From positions 2,108,001 to 2,172,000 of the forward strand of contig NZ_CP017297.1 of the NCBI RefSeq assembly GCF_001969445.1: a stretch of DNA of 64,000 nt, in the 5' to 3' direction. Both the position numbers and the translations under genes were made by a program. The stretch comes from Brachybacterium sp. P6-10-X1. Its GTDB lineage: Bacteria > Actinomycetota > Actinomycetes > Actinomycetales > Dermabacteraceae. This document shows positions 24,778 to 34,023 of the stretch, piece by piece. The notes beneath the pieces were generated by a model that was not told the origin of the DNA, searched no databases, and was given only the letters and a program-made list of their open reading frames with translations. How positions within the stretch are numbered: position 1 is the stretch's first letter; each line of letters begins with the position of its first letter.

Positions 24778-27700
24778 TCATTCCTCGGTCGGGACGAACT
24801 GCACCGGGGCGACCGAGGAGTACCGGTCCTGCCGGATGGAGACCACGCCGACTCCCCCGATGAACGGGGCCAGGGCCTGCGGGTTCTTGCCGGGGTTGGC
24901 CAGGATCACCTGGAACCCGAAGTGGCGGAAGGACTCCATGGCGGCGGTGATGAACTTGCCGGCGCCCTTGGAGAAGGCCTCGTCGATGATGATCGGGGCG
25001 TAGCGAGGCACCTCGGCACCGGTGCCTGCCAGCTGGTAGCGCAGGGCCGCGGCCAGGCAGAACGTGGCCAGGCGCTCGTTCTGGCCGCCGGAGAGCGGGC
25101 CGCCGGACTCGTGGGCGTGGACCACCGTGCCCTCGGCGTCGACCTCCTCGGCGTGGAAGTGCACGTGGCGACGCACATCGAGGATCACCCGGGAGACCTG
25201 GTCCTCGCGAGTGCGGGCCGCGCTGATCATGTCCATCAGGTGGCGCAGGGACAAGAAGCGCTCCTCGGCCAGGTCCCGGTCCCGGCTGATGTCGTTCAGC
25301 GCGGTGTCCGCGACGGCGTCCTCGAGCGCCCTCTTGAACTCGTCCAGCGCCGCCAGGTGCACCGGTCGCATCGACAGCTGGAGATAGCGGCCGGAGTGGA
25401 ACTCGACCTGGGCGAGCAGCGCGTTGATGCGCTGGAGGCGTTTGCGGATCTCCGCGGGCTCCCGGGCGATCGCGGTGGCCAGGGCCTGCACGTCGCCGAG
25501 GGTGTTGCCGGTGAAGAACTCGAAGAAGCGGTCCTCGACCTCGGGCAGCTTCTCCTCCTCGATCCGCTGCAGGATCGCCAGGAAGTCGTCGACCCCCTCG
25601 AGGGTCGGGGCGGTGTCCCCGGCCTGCGCGGGCCAGCGACGGGAGAACTCCCGCATGGCGGTGCGCATGTCCTCCTCCGCGCGGGAGGTGCGGCGGGTCA
25701 GCGCCATCAGCTCGGCGTCCAGCGTGGCCGAGGCGTCCTTGGTGACCTGGTCGATGTTGCCGATCACCAGGGACGGGGCGATCGCCCGGAAGCGCTCGGC
25801 GAGCTCGGCCTCGACCTCGGGGTCCAGACTGGACTCGGCGACCCGTTCGCGGGCCTCGGCCAGGCGCTCCTCGGCCCGCTCGGTCTGCTCGCCGAGCTTG
25901 CCGGCCGTGCGCACCACCTCCAGCAGCTCCTCGTCGGAGTCGGCGATGGAGCGCTCGACCTCGTCGATCTGCCGGGCCAGCTCGCTGAGCGCGGCGGAGC
26001 CGTCCTCGGCGGCACGCACCATGTCGCCCAGGTTCGCGATCCGACGCGCGACCGAGGCGGCGTCGATGTCGTCCCACTCGACCGCGCTGATCGACTGCAG
26101 GGCGTAGAGCCGCTCCCGGCGCTGCTCGCGCTCGGTCTCGACGTCCTTGCGGCGCGCCTGCGCCTCGAACAGCTCCTGCTCGGCGCGGGTGCGCTCGGCC
26201 TCGAACACGGCGCGCTTGGCCCGGTTGTCGAAGCCGAGCACCCACTGCGAGCGGTCGTTGATGCGGCGGTCGGCATTCTTCTCGTGGCGGCTGGCGGAGT
26301 GCTTGATCTGGCCCGACCGCAGCACCGCCCGGTTCAGCCGCGTGAACTCCTCGAGGGACTCCGCACAGGTGTAGTCCATGCGGGAAGCGATCTCATGGCT
26401 GAGCCAGACGTGGAACTCGCCGTCCTTGACGTCGAGCTTGGCGGCCAGGGACCGCTCGTCGATCGACTTCGCGGGGCGGCGCAGGTCGGTGTTGACCCGG
26501 TTGTAGGAGATGCGACGGCGCAGCTTGGTGCGGTCGATGACCGCGGCGACCTCCCGGTAGACGCGGTCCGGCACCAGGATCGAGCGGGCCAGGCCGCGCA
26601 GCGCCTGCTCGGCGGCGGCGGTCCATTCCTCCTCGCCCGTGCGCACCTGCAGGAGTTCGGCGGCGAAGGGCAGCTCGGTGGGGGCGATCCCCACCTCGGC
26701 GGCGATGTGATCGCGCAGGGCGACGTCCTCGGAATGCAGGTTCGAGGCGCGGGCGGTGAGCGAGGCCAGCTCCTCCCGGGTGCTCTCGAGGGTGGCGGAC
26801 AGCTCCCGGACCCGCGCCTCCGCCTCCCAGCGGGCGGCGTCCGCCCCCTTCTCCTCGGTCTCGAGGGACTCGCGCAGGGCCTCGACCTCGCGCTGCAGGG
26901 CGAGGAAGAGGTCCTCCCCGGCGGGGGTGCGCAACTCGACCGTGGCCAGCTGCGCCGCGAACTCGGTGCCGCGCTCGCGACGACGGTCGCGCTCGACCTC
27001 GAGGCCGGCGATCTGCTGCTTCCAGTCGTCGATCTCGCCGCCGCCGGCCCGCTTGCGCTGCTCCTTGAGCTGAGTGAGGTCCGAGCGGGCCTCGGCGACG
27101 TCCTGGGTCAGGCGGCGCTGCTGGGCGCCGAGGCTGTCGCGCTCCAGCTGGAGACGCTCGGTCTCCTCACCCAGCAGGCGCACCAGGTGCTGAGCGGCGT
27201 ACACGTCGATGTCGGCCCGACGGTCCACCAGCGCCCCGCCGCGCTCGCGCATGGCGGACCAGTCCTCATGGTTGCCGCGCAGGCCGCGCAGCAGGTCCCG
27301 CTGCTCGCGGGCGGTGACCAGCGCCTCGTACACCTCGGAGAGGTTCTGGAAGTTCGCCAGCGCCTGGTCGGCGAGCTCGAAGGTACGGGGCGCATCGAGC
27401 ATGTAGTCGCGCAGCAGGGCGTTGACGTCGCCGAGCTCCTTGGCGGACTGGATCTTGTGCAGCAGCCCCAGCGCCTTCTCGTCCGGGATGCCCAGCAGCT
27501 GGCAGAAGGCGGCCCGGTACTCGCGGAACTGGCGGAAGGTGTCGGTGCCGGGGTGGGCGGCCTCGAGCGCCTTGCCCTCGATCTGGGAGGAGACGAACTG
27601 GCGCAGGTCGGTGACGTCCAGCGGCGTGCGGGAGATGACGTACAGGCTCTTGACGTCGGAGTCGGAGCTGTGGCCCGCATGCAGCAGGAGCAGCCTCGAG

Positions 27701-28176
27701 AGCTGGACGGTGCCGCCCATCCCGTCGCCGTAACGCAGCGTGAGCACCGACAGAGTCGTCTTCTCCCGCAGCACCTCCTGGCTGAACTCGCCGGTGGCCT
27801 GGTCGTAGTGCATCGCCCAGGCGCCGCGCACGTAGCTGGCCACGGTGCGGCGGTACTTCGAGCGCGCCGGGCCCGCGTCGGAGGCCGCGGCGTTGAACTG
27901 CAGCGAGCGCGGCGGGGTGAGCAGGGCGCTGATCGCGTCCAGCAGGGTCGACTTGCCCGTGCCGGGCCCGCCGGTGAGGAAGTACCCCTTGGGCGAGATC
28001 GGCAGGTCGTGGGTGCCGTGGAAGGTCCCCCAGTTCGAGACCTGGACCGCGGTCAGGCGCCACTGCCCCGGATGCGGATGATCGGGGTCGCGCGGGGCGC
28101 TCTGCGCGGTCTCGTCGGCCTCGGGCATGCCCGGCAGGTCGAGGCCGTCCTGGGCGGTGTCGGTCGCGGAAGTCAC
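24778..28176 (-). CDS. jetC: Wadjet SMC-like ATPase JetC (MksB-type)
   Basis: Motor subunit of the Wadjet plasmid-defence condensin, 1132 aa. The N-terminal head begins QWRLTAVQVSNWGTFHG with Walker A GGPGTGKST (69-77). Long charged coiled coils span about 300-520 and 650-880, with a hinge-like basic segment between (RRRISYNRVNTDLRRP). The C-terminal head has the ABC signature LSGGQNER (1028-1035) and Walker B IIIDEAF (D1065, E1066). Length and architecture match JetC/MksB rather than SbcC or true SMC. GTG 28176 is 6 nt from TAGTCT, so it has its own leaderless transcript. Partners jetB and jetA lie 16.5 and 20.7 kb upstream on the same strand; no jetD follows. Confidence 0.9.
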   Translation of the reverse strand: MTSATDTAQDGLDLPGMPEADETAQSAPRDPDHPHPGQWRLTAVQVSNWGTFHGTHDLPISPKGYFLTGGPGTGKSTLLDAISALLTPPRSLQFNAAASDAGPARSKYRRTVASYVRGAWAMHYDQATGEFSQEVLREKTTLSVLTLRYGDGMGGTVQLSRLLLLHAGHSSDSDVKSLYVISRTPLDVTDLRQFVSSQIEGKALEAAHPGTDTFRQFREYRAAFCQLLGIPDEKALGLLHKIQSAKELGDVNALLRDYMLDAPRTFELADQALANFQNLSEVYEALVTAREQRDLLRGLRGNHEDWSAMRERGGALVDRRADIDVYAAQHLVRLLGEETERLQLERDSLGAQQRRLTQDVAEARSDLTQLKEQRKRAGGGEIDDWKQQIAGLEVERDRRRERGTEFAAQLATVELRTPAGEDLFLALQREVEALRESLETEEKGADAARWEAEARVRELSATLESTREELASLTARASNLHSEDVALRDHIAAEVGIAPTELPFAAELLQVRTGEEEWTAAAEQALRGLARSILVPDRVYREVAAVIDRTKLRRRISYNRVNTDLRRPAKSIDERSLAAKLDVKDGEFHVWLSHEIASRMDYTCAESLEEFTRLNRAVLRSGQIKHSASRHEKNADRRINDRSQWVLGFDNRAKRAVFEAERTRAEQELFEAQARRKDVETEREQRRERLYALQSISAVEWDDIDAASVARRIANLGDMVRAAEDGSAALSELARQIDEVERSIADSDEELLEVVRTAGKLGEQTERAEERLAEARERVAESSLDPEVEAELAERFRAIAPSLVIGNIDQVTKDASATLDAELMALTRRTSRAEEDMRTAMREFSRRWPAQAGDTAPTLEGVDDFLAILQRIEEEKLPEVEDRFFEFFTGNTLGDVQALATAIAREPAEIRKRLQRINALLAQVEFHSGRYLQLSMRPVHLAALDEFKRALEDAVADTALNDISRDRDLAEERFLSLRHLMDMISAARTREDQVSRVILDVRRHVHFHAEEVDAEGTVVHAHESGGPLSGGQNERLATFCLAAALRYQLAGTGAEVPRYAPIIIDEAFSKGAGKFITAAMESFRHFGFQVILANPGKNPQALAPFIGGVGVVSIRQDRYSSVAPVQFVPTEE

Positions 28177-28182
28177 GCGGCC

Positions 28183-28188
28183 AGACTA
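28183..28188 (-). promoter_or_regulatory. -10 box for leaderless jetC
   Basis: TAGTCT on the minus strand, 6 nt, GTG at 28176. Confidence 0.6.
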
Positions 28189-28265
28189 CTAAGGAGCGCG
28201 GTGTGCGCGGGCCCGGTCGCGGTCGGCGCGGGCCGCGTCGTGGCCGGCGCGGGCATCTCGCGCAC

Positions 28266-30356
28266 TCAGCCCTCCGGCCGGCCCTGGCGCCAGTACCCCA
28301 TGAAGGAGACCTGGCGGCGGTCGATGCCGAGCTCGGAGACGAGGTGACGGCGCAGCGTCTTGATGGTGCCCGCCTCTCCCGCGAGCCAGGCGTAGAAGGC
28401 GCCATGACCGGTGGTGGTCTCCCACAGAATGCTGGAGTCGATGTCTATGTCCTCGAGCTCCGCGCGCTCGGAGGTGTCGCCGGTGCCATCGAGGCCGAGG
28501 CCGGCCTCGATCCGGAAGGCCTGGGCGCCCTCGCACATCAGCCGCCGCACCTCCGCGGTCATCAGCTCACCGTGGGGTCGCTCGCCGCGGGCGAGCCAGG
28601 TGACCTGGACGCCCGAGCGGGTGAGCACCTGCTGCTGGTCGGAGGCGTCGGGCACCTCGATCACGGCGTGCCCGGCGATCGACTCCGGCAGGGCCTCCAG
28701 GATCGAGCAGATCGCGGGGGCGGCGGTCTCGTCGCCGATCAGCAGCACGGTGCGGGCCGCGCCGGGGCGGAACTCGATGCCTCCGTAGTCCGGGCCGACG
28801 ACGTGCCGGTTGGGGCCGAGCATCGAGATGGTGTCGCCCACGCGGGCGTCGCGGGCCCAGCGGGCGGCGACGCCGCTGCCGGGGAGCTCCTCCGCATCGA
28901 GGTGGAGGACCACGTCGATGTCGATCTCGGGGTGCTCGGTGAGGTTGCCGGGGTGGCCGGCCCCGCGCTGCGCCCGCACCGTGTAGGTGCGCATCCAGCC
29001 GCGGTCGGCGGGATCGATCCGCAGCCAGGTGCGGTACCACTCGGCGTGGGTGGCGGGATCGAGCAGGGCGCCCGGCCGCACGGCGGCGAAGTGGTCGGCC
29101 AACTCCTCGGGGCCCGGGATGATCAGCTTGATCCGCATGTCCAGCGGATGCCCGCCGGCGCCGAAGTGCACCAGGTCCGGGGAGGTGAGCGTGAACCGCA
29201 GCAGGTTCTTCCCGATCGGCGTGATGGCTCCGACCCGCAGCTCGTAGGCCAGCTGAGGGCTGGCTTCGAGAGCGGGGGCCAGAGCGGGCACGGTGGTGGT
29301 GGCGACCGCCGCTGCGCTCGCGCTGGCGGCGGTCGCGGCACGGTGGGCGGCGGCCGCTGTGGCCTGGGTGGTCGTCGTCATGGCGTCCTCCTGGGTGACG
29401 GCGGGGGCGGAGCGGTCCTCCGCAGCGGTGTGGTCGGGGGCGGTGCGGGGGTCGGGGACGTCACGTGCGGCGGCGGGCCGCAGGGCCGCCACGTCGGCGT
29501 CGAAGCTCTCGCGGCCCAGCGGGAGCACCATCGGGCTGCCGGTCACGGGGTCGGGCACCACGAGGGCGTCGAGATCGAAGACCTCCCGGACCATCGGCGC
29601 GGTGATCACGTCGGCAGGAGCGCCCTCGGAGTGGATCTCGCCGTCCAGCACCGCGACCAGATGGTCCGCGTAGCGGGCGGCTAGGCCGAGGTCGTGCAGG
29701 ACGATGCCGACGGTGGTGCCGAGACGACGGTTGAGCTCCCGGACCACGTCGAGCACCTCGAGCTGATGAGTGACGTCGAGGTAGGTGGTGGGCTCGTCCA
29801 GCAGCAGCACCTCGGTCTCCTGGGCCAGCGCCATCGCGATCCAGACCCGTTGGCGCTGCCCGCCGGAGAGCTCGGAGACGGGGCGGTCGGTCAGCTCCTC
29901 GCTGCGGGTGGCGGCCAGGGCCTCCTGGACGGCCCGCTCGTCCTGCTCGTGCCATCGCGGGACCAGGCCCTGGTGGGGGAAGCGCCCGCGGGAGACGAGT
30001 TCGCGCACGGTGACGCCGTCGGGGGCCTGAGGGGACTGCGGCAGCAGGCCCAGGCGACGGGCGAGACTCTTGCCGCCCAGGGAGTGGATGTCGGTGCCGT
30101 CCAGCAGGACGTCGCCGCGGCGCGGAGTCATCAGCCGCGACAGTCCGCGCAGCACGGTGGACTTCCCGCTGCCGTTGGCGCCGACGATGATCGTGATGCG
30201 CCCCTCCGGCAGGCCCAGGCTGAGGTCGTGGACGACCTCGCGCCGGTCGTAGGCCAGATGGAGGCGGCGCGCTTCGAGCAGCGCTCGGGGCGGAGCATCC
30301 TGGTCGGCCGGGCGCGCCGCGAGGGGGTCACGGGTGCGCGTCATGTCGAGCGTCAC
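28266..30356 (-). CDS. Fused iron-siderophore ABC ATPase and siderophore-interacting reductase
   Basis: One frame of 696 codons without a stop. Residues 20-275 are a FecE/FepC-type importer ATPase: Walker A GANGSGKST, Q-loop LLPQSPQAPDG, signature LSGGQRQRV, Walker B VLLLDEPTTYLD, switch VLHDLG. A linker of about 50 residues, Asp/Ala/Pro-rich, leads to MTTTTQ (codon 326). From about 370 a SIP/ViuB-type flavin reductase follows: the FAD motif MRTYTVRAQR, the NAD(P)-binding LLIGDETAAPAICSIL, and the typical C-terminus FYAWLAGEAGTIKTLRRHL...GYWRQGRPEG. Together they would energise ferric-siderophore uptake and reduce the iron. No permease is nearby. Start GTG 30356 has GGAGG upstream. An internal ATG at 29381 with AGGAGG could also yield the reductase alone (371 aa). 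Confidence 0.88.
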   Translation of the reverse strand: MTLDMTRTRDPLAARPADQDAPPRALLEARRLHLAYDRREVVHDLSLGLPEGRITIIVGANGSGKSTVLRGLSRLMTPRRGDVLLDGTDIHSLGGKSLARRLGLLPQSPQAPDGVTVRELVSRGRFPHQGLVPRWHEQDERAVQEALAATRSEELTDRPVSELSGGQRQRVWIAMALAQETEVLLLDEPTTYLDVTHQLEVLDVVRELNRRLGTTVGIVLHDLGLAARYADHLVAVLDGEIHSEGAPADVITAPMVREVFDLDALVVPDPVTGSPMVLPLGRESFDADVAALRPAAARDVPDPRTAPDHTAAEDRSAPAVTQEDAMTTTTQATAAAAHRAATAASASAAAVATTTVPALAPALEASPQLAYELRVGAITPIGKNLLRFTLTSPDLVHFGAGGHPLDMRIKLIIPGPEELADHFAAVRPGALLDPATHAEWYRTWLRIDPADRGWMRTYTVRAQRGAGHPGNLTEHPEIDIDVVLHLDAEELPGSGVAARWARDARVGDTISMLGPNRHVVGPDYGGIEFRPGAARTVLLIGDETAAPAICSILEALPESIAGHAVIEVPDASDQQQVLTRSGVQVTWLARGERPHGELMTAEVRRLMCEGAQAFRIEAGLGLDGTGDTSERAELEDIDIDSSILWETTTGHGAFYAWLAGEAGTIKTLRRHLVSELGIDRRQVSFMGYWRQGRPEG
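29381..29392 (-). promoter_or_regulatory. Internal ribosome-binding site and start inside the fusion frame
   Basis: AGGAGG (29392-29387), 5 nt, ATG 29381, in frame with both the ATPase upstream and the reductase downstream. It would allow separate translation of the reductase domain. Confidence 0.6.
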
Positions 30357-30399
30357 TGCGGCTCCTCCCGGGATGGCATCACCGGATCGACGATGGTGC

Positions 30400-30417
30400 G
30401 GCAAACCTGACCTTATT
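30400..30417 (-). promoter_or_regulatory. Candidate DtxR/IdeR iron box
   Basis: The minus-strand segment AATAAGGTCAGGTTTGCC matches the DtxR-family core (TAGGTTAGGCTAACC) at about 10 of 15 positions. It lies 44 bp before the fusion-gene start and overlaps a promoter-like pair (TTGCGC, about 18 nt, TAAGGT). Iron-dependent repression is expected for this function. Confidence 0.5.
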
Positions 30418-30420
30418 CCG

Positions 30421-30776
30421 CAAGCCGCACGGCGCGCAATTGCCTCTCGCGCCCGCACCGCGTTCGCGCCGCGTCGATGCACGCCGCAGGAGGGAGGACG
30501 GCTCCAGGTGCGACAGGCATCACGTCCGCGGGGCCGACGAGCAGACCCGCCCCTCCGGCCCGCCCGAGCGTCCACGGACGGGGCGTCACCAGCGGGAGAA
30601 GCTCTCACGCGGCACACGCAGGGGTCCCGTGCACCCGTGGCTGGCGTTGATATAGTCCCGGCACCGATGAGGTGATGCTGTCGCCACCGCGGCGATCGGC
30701 CCTGCTCGACCGCCTTCCGGTTCGCCGTGCACGGCGAGCAGTGGTGGAGCCTGTCAGCCGACGGTGAGGAGTATCG
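30421..30776 (+). other. Divergent intergenic region with plus-strand promoter
   Basis: No gene seen. TATAGT at 30651-30656 is a good -10 box and gives a leader of about 115 nt before the glycosyltransferase ATG at 30777, which has TGAGGAG. Confidence 0.5.
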
Positions 30777-32546
30777 ATGCAGGACGCGCGGACCGTTTCG
30801 CGTCGGCCGGAAGAGCCCGGCCGCGACCACGGCACCGACCCATCTGCCGGCGCGACGCCGCTGACCCTGCAGACCTCCCCCTTGGACCCCGCGACCTCTC
30901 TCTGGGGCCAGGCCTTCCCCGCCGCCTGGTGGCGGCCGGTCCTGGCCGGGCGGTCGGTGACCGTGAGCGTCGAGGGCGGGGCCGCCGCTCTGCGGGGCTC
31001 CCGGGACGGCCACGCCCTGCGGCTGGGGCCGATCATGGACGGCCGGCGCGAGCTGACCGAGGACGACCTCGACGCGGACTGGCTCTGGGTCGAGGGCGAT
31101 GCGACGGCGGCGACCTGGAGCATCATGGCCGAGATCACCCTGCCTCCGGTGACCGTGGTGGTCCCCACCTACCGCCGCGAGGCGGACGCGAGGGAGCAGG
31201 CCCGCCGTTTCGCCGGTATGGACGTCGTGAGCACCGTGGTGGTGATCGACCAGGGCAGCACCTTGGCCGAGGACGCCGCCTTCACCCGACTGCGCGCCGC
31301 CACCGACGCGATCCGCCTGGTGTCCCAGGAGAACCTGGGCGGCTCGGGGGGATACGCCCGGGGCATGCTCGAGGCCGCCGACGACCCCGGCGCCGCCGTG
31401 CTGTTCTCCGACGACGACGCCGTCCTCAGCGAGGAGTCGCTGCGGCGGATGCTCACCTACCAGGCGCTGGCCGGGCGGCCCACGATCCTCGGAACCCCGC
31501 TGTTCTCCTCCACCACCCCCACCCGACTGGTCGCCCATTCCGAGACCGTGCGCACCGGGGTCTTCCAGTGGCAGCCCGCCGATCGCCTCGGGGACGGCGT
31601 CGACCTGGCCGGGACCATCCCGCCGCAATGGACCTTCCTCTCCCCCGGCTCGGCCGTGAACTACACCGGCTGGTGGGGCACCCTGTTCCCGCCCGGGACC
31701 ATCGCGGACCTGGGCCTGCCCGCGCCCCTGTTCCTGAAGTGGGACGACGCCGAGTACGGTCTGCGCGCCGCCGCGCACGGGTACGCGCATGCGGTGCTGC
31801 CGGGCACCTCCGTGCACCATCCTCCGTGGAACGCCTACCGCACGCAGATGACGTGGACCGCGCGCGTGCTGCACCGCAATCGCCTCGCGATCGCCGCCGC
31901 CTACGGCGCCGGGCGCGGCGTGGTCCTCTCCTCGCTGCTGCACCAGGTCAAGCACGCCCTGGCCGGTCACCTGCTGACCGCCGAGCTCTGGGAGGAAGGC
32001 ATCGCCGCCTTCCGGGCGGGCCCCGACGCCTGGCTGGGCAGCGACCTGCACCGCGCCCGGACCGAGGGGGCCCGGGTCGCGGAGGCGTGGCACACCGAGC
32101 ACGACGTCGACCGGACCACGACCCCGACGCGCGTCGGGCCGCTGCCCCTGCTGCCGGCCCTGCTGCGTGCGGTGGTGCGGATGCTGCGGCCCGACCGTCC
32201 GCCGCAGGTGGTCCTGGCCGTCGATGCCGACGCGGTGCACTGGCGCACGACGATGGGGGCCGACACGGTGATCATCACCGAGGACGGCCGGCCGCTGACG
32301 GCGTTCACGGTGCCCGGTTCCGACGCCCGACGCTCCCTGGCACGGACACTGCGCTCGCACCTCGACCTCGCCGTGTCCTGGGGGAGACTGCGCCGCCGGT
32401 ACCATCGGGCCCTTCCTCGGCACACCACCGCCGACTCCTGGGCCGCCCTGATCGGCACGGACCGCAGCACCGGACCGAGATCGCCGGACAGCCCGACGAG
32501 CCCGACCCCCTCGACCGACCCGACCCGAACGACGCAGAGGACGTGA
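30777..32546 (+). CDS. GlfT2-like family 2 glycosyltransferase
   Basis: Probable polymerising or priming glycosyltransferase of 589 aa with the four-part layout of mycobacterial galactofuranosyltransferase GlfT2. N-terminal beta-sandwich (1-120); GT-A domain starting TVVVPTYRRE; metal motif LFSDDDAVL; catalytic-base region LKWDDAEYGLRAAAHG; and the HHPPWNAYR motif with metal-ligand His. The C-terminal 200 residues are helical, ending in a Pro/Thr/Asp-rich tail. Donor is not provable; UDP-Galf is suggested by the family. It is first gene of a plus-strand run into a polyol-phosphate polymerase (2 nt gap) and a CDP-ribitol module, so it probably builds part of a wall glycopolymer. Confidence 0.85.
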   Translation: MQDARTVSRRPEEPGRDHGTDPSAGATPLTLQTSPLDPATSLWGQAFPAAWWRPVLAGRSVTVSVEGGAAALRGSRDGHALRLGPIMDGRRELTEDDLDADWLWVEGDATAATWSIMAEITLPPVTVVVPTYRREADAREQARRFAGMDVVSTVVVIDQGSTLAEDAAFTRLRAATDAIRLVSQENLGGSGGYARGMLEAADDPGAAVLFSDDDAVLSEESLRRMLTYQALAGRPTILGTPLFSSTTPTRLVAHSETVRTGVFQWQPADRLGDGVDLAGTIPPQWTFLSPGSAVNYTGWWGTLFPPGTIADLGLPAPLFLKWDDAEYGLRAAAHGYAHAVLPGTSVHHPPWNAYRTQMTWTARVLHRNRLAIAAAYGAGRGVVLSSLLHQVKHALAGHLLTAELWEEGIAAFRAGPDAWLGSDLHRARTEGARVAEAWHTEHDVDRTTTPTRVGPLPLLPALLRAVVRMLRPDRPPQVVLAVDADAVHWRTTMGADTVIITEDGRPLTAFTVPGSDARRSLARTLRSHLDLAVSWGRLRRRYHRALPRHTTADSWAALIGTDRSTGPRSPDSPTSPTPSTDPTRTTQRT

Positions 32547-32548
32547 TC

Positions 32549-33799
32549 ATGCCGGCACGCGGGAACGCCCTCCGCCGCAGGGTGCGCAGCCTCGGCGGCA
32601 AGCTGCTGCGCCGCTATCGCCTGCTGCCCGGCGGGATGCCCGACGGCCTCGGGGACGACGAGGCCCTCCGCGGAGCGAGCCTGGACGGTGAGGTGATCGT
32701 GTACTTCCCCGACACGATCGACAGCCTCTATCAACTGCGCAGCTGGTACGGGCCGCTGCGCGAGCTGGACGCGGCCCAGGGCGTGACCATCGTGTGCATG
32801 GACTCCCGCACCGCCGCCGCGATCCGTGAGGAGAGCTCGCTGACGACGGTGACCATCGCCCTGGACGCCACGCTGGATGCGATCATCCTGCGCAGCGGCA
32901 CCAAGCTGGTGCTGTACGTGAACTTCAACCCGCTGAACACAGCGGCCCTGCGCTCACGCTCGGCGATCCACATCTCGCTGCTGCACGGCGACTCCGACAA
33001 GGCGGTCTCCGTCTCCAACCAGGTCAAGGCCTACGACTACTCCTTCGTCGCCGGCCAGGCTGCGATCGACCGGCTGGAGCGATACACCTCCCTGTTCGAC
33101 GCGGCCGCCCGCTGCATCCCGATCGGTCGCCCCTCGCTGGACACCGACTCGGTGCCCCGCAGCCCCGGCGCCCACGACCGCCCGGTGGTGCTCTATGCCC
33201 CGACCTGGGAGGGTGGCCAGGCCTCCGTCGGGTACTGCTCCCTGCTCACCCACGCGGAGCCGACGGTCGCCTCCCTGGTCCGGTCCGGGATCGAGGTCAT
33301 CTACCGCCCCCACCCGCTCACCGGGGTCCGGGTGCCCGAGTACGGGGAGGCCGACGCCGCGCTGCGCGCGCAGGTGGAGGCCGCCGGCTCGCTGGTCAGC
33401 ACGGACCGTTCCCTGCAGCAGGACTTCGCCGATGCGGATCTGCTGCTGTGCGACGTCTCCGCCGTGGCGAACGACTGGTTGCCCACGGGCAGACCGCTGA
33501 TCATCACCCGCTCCACCGATCCGCAGGCGCACGATGCCGCCACCGAGCTGCTCGGCGTGGTGCCGCGCCTGACCGCCGCGGACGCGGCCGACGCCGGGCG
33601 GACGACGCACGAGCTGATCGAGCACGACCCGCTGCGGGAGAAGCGGATCGAGCTGACCGAGTACTACCTCGGGGACACCACCCCCGGCGCCTCCCTGCAA
33701 CGGTTCCTGGATGCCTGCCGCCACCTGTCCGCCCGCCGGGACGAACTGTGGAGTCGGATCCAGGAGAACGAGGGCATCGCCTCCCCCGAGGCGAGCTGA
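32549..33799 (+). CDS. CDP-glycerol/CDP-ribitol glycerophosphotransferase (TagF/TarL-like)
   Basis: Cytoplasmic-face teichoic acid polymerase or primase of 416 aa. Conserved features: HISLLHGDSDKAVS (HGxSDK), DYSFVAGQAAIDR, PVVLYAPTWEGG, EVIYRPHPLTG (RPHP) and CDVSAVANDWLPTGRP. ATG 32549 lies 2 nt after the preceding stop. Its motifs closely parallel those of the larger protein at 40636-42396, so the cluster has two polymerase paralogues: one with and one without N-terminal membrane segments. With CDP-ribitol genes next door, ribitol phosphate is the likely substrate. Confidence 0.88.
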   Translation: MPARGNALRRRVRSLGGKLLRRYRLLPGGMPDGLGDDEALRGASLDGEVIVYFPDTIDSLYQLRSWYGPLRELDAAQGVTIVCMDSRTAAAIREESSLTTVTIALDATLDAIILRSGTKLVLYVNFNPLNTAALRSRSAIHISLLHGDSDKAVSVSNQVKAYDYSFVAGQAAIDRLERYTSLFDAAARCIPIGRPSLDTDSVPRSPGAHDRPVVLYAPTWEGGQASVGYCSLLTHAEPTVASLVRSGIEVIYRPHPLTGVRVPEYGEADAALRAQVEAAGSLVSTDRSLQQDFADADLLLCDVSAVANDWLPTGRPLIITRSTDPQAHDAATELLGVVPRLTAADAADAGRTTHELIEHDPLREKRIELTEYYLGDTTPGASLQRFLDACRHLSARRDELWSRIQENEGIASPEAS

Positions 33800-34023
33800 G
33801 CCGCCCGCTGACGCGGGAGCCGAACCGATCGATCGCGAGTGAGGGACGAGTGAGGGATGAGACTCGCCCTCCCGTGTGCCGCCCGGGAAAGCCACCGCGG
33901 ACTTGTACAGTGAACGCCACGGGCCGTCCCGGTGACAGCCCCGTGAACTCGACGGATGCGGGCCTGTGACCAGGTGACCCGTCACCTGTGCGCCGACCCG
34001 CCACCCCGCACGAAGGAACCCAT
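33800..34023 (+). promoter_or_regulatory. Promoter region of the CDP-ribitol genes
   Basis: TACAGT at 33905-33910 is a -10 candidate. The cytidylyltransferase ATG at 34024 has AAGGAA upstream. Short gagtgagggac-type repeats lie at about 33837-33860. Confidence 0.4.

Noticed and set aside
24594..24863. Plus-strand 89-codon frame starting on an inverted repeat
   Set aside because: Its second half is translation of the 15-bp repeats and the antisense of the jetC 3' end, with no ribosome-binding site or recognised family. The inverted repeat itself is recorded.
28266..32423. A 1385-codon minus-strand frame running from the iron-uptake fusion up through the opposite glycosyltransferase region
   Set aside because: Only the part from 30356 downward is coding. 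The rest is the antisense of the plus-strand glycosyltransferase, stop-free because of GC-rich codon structure.
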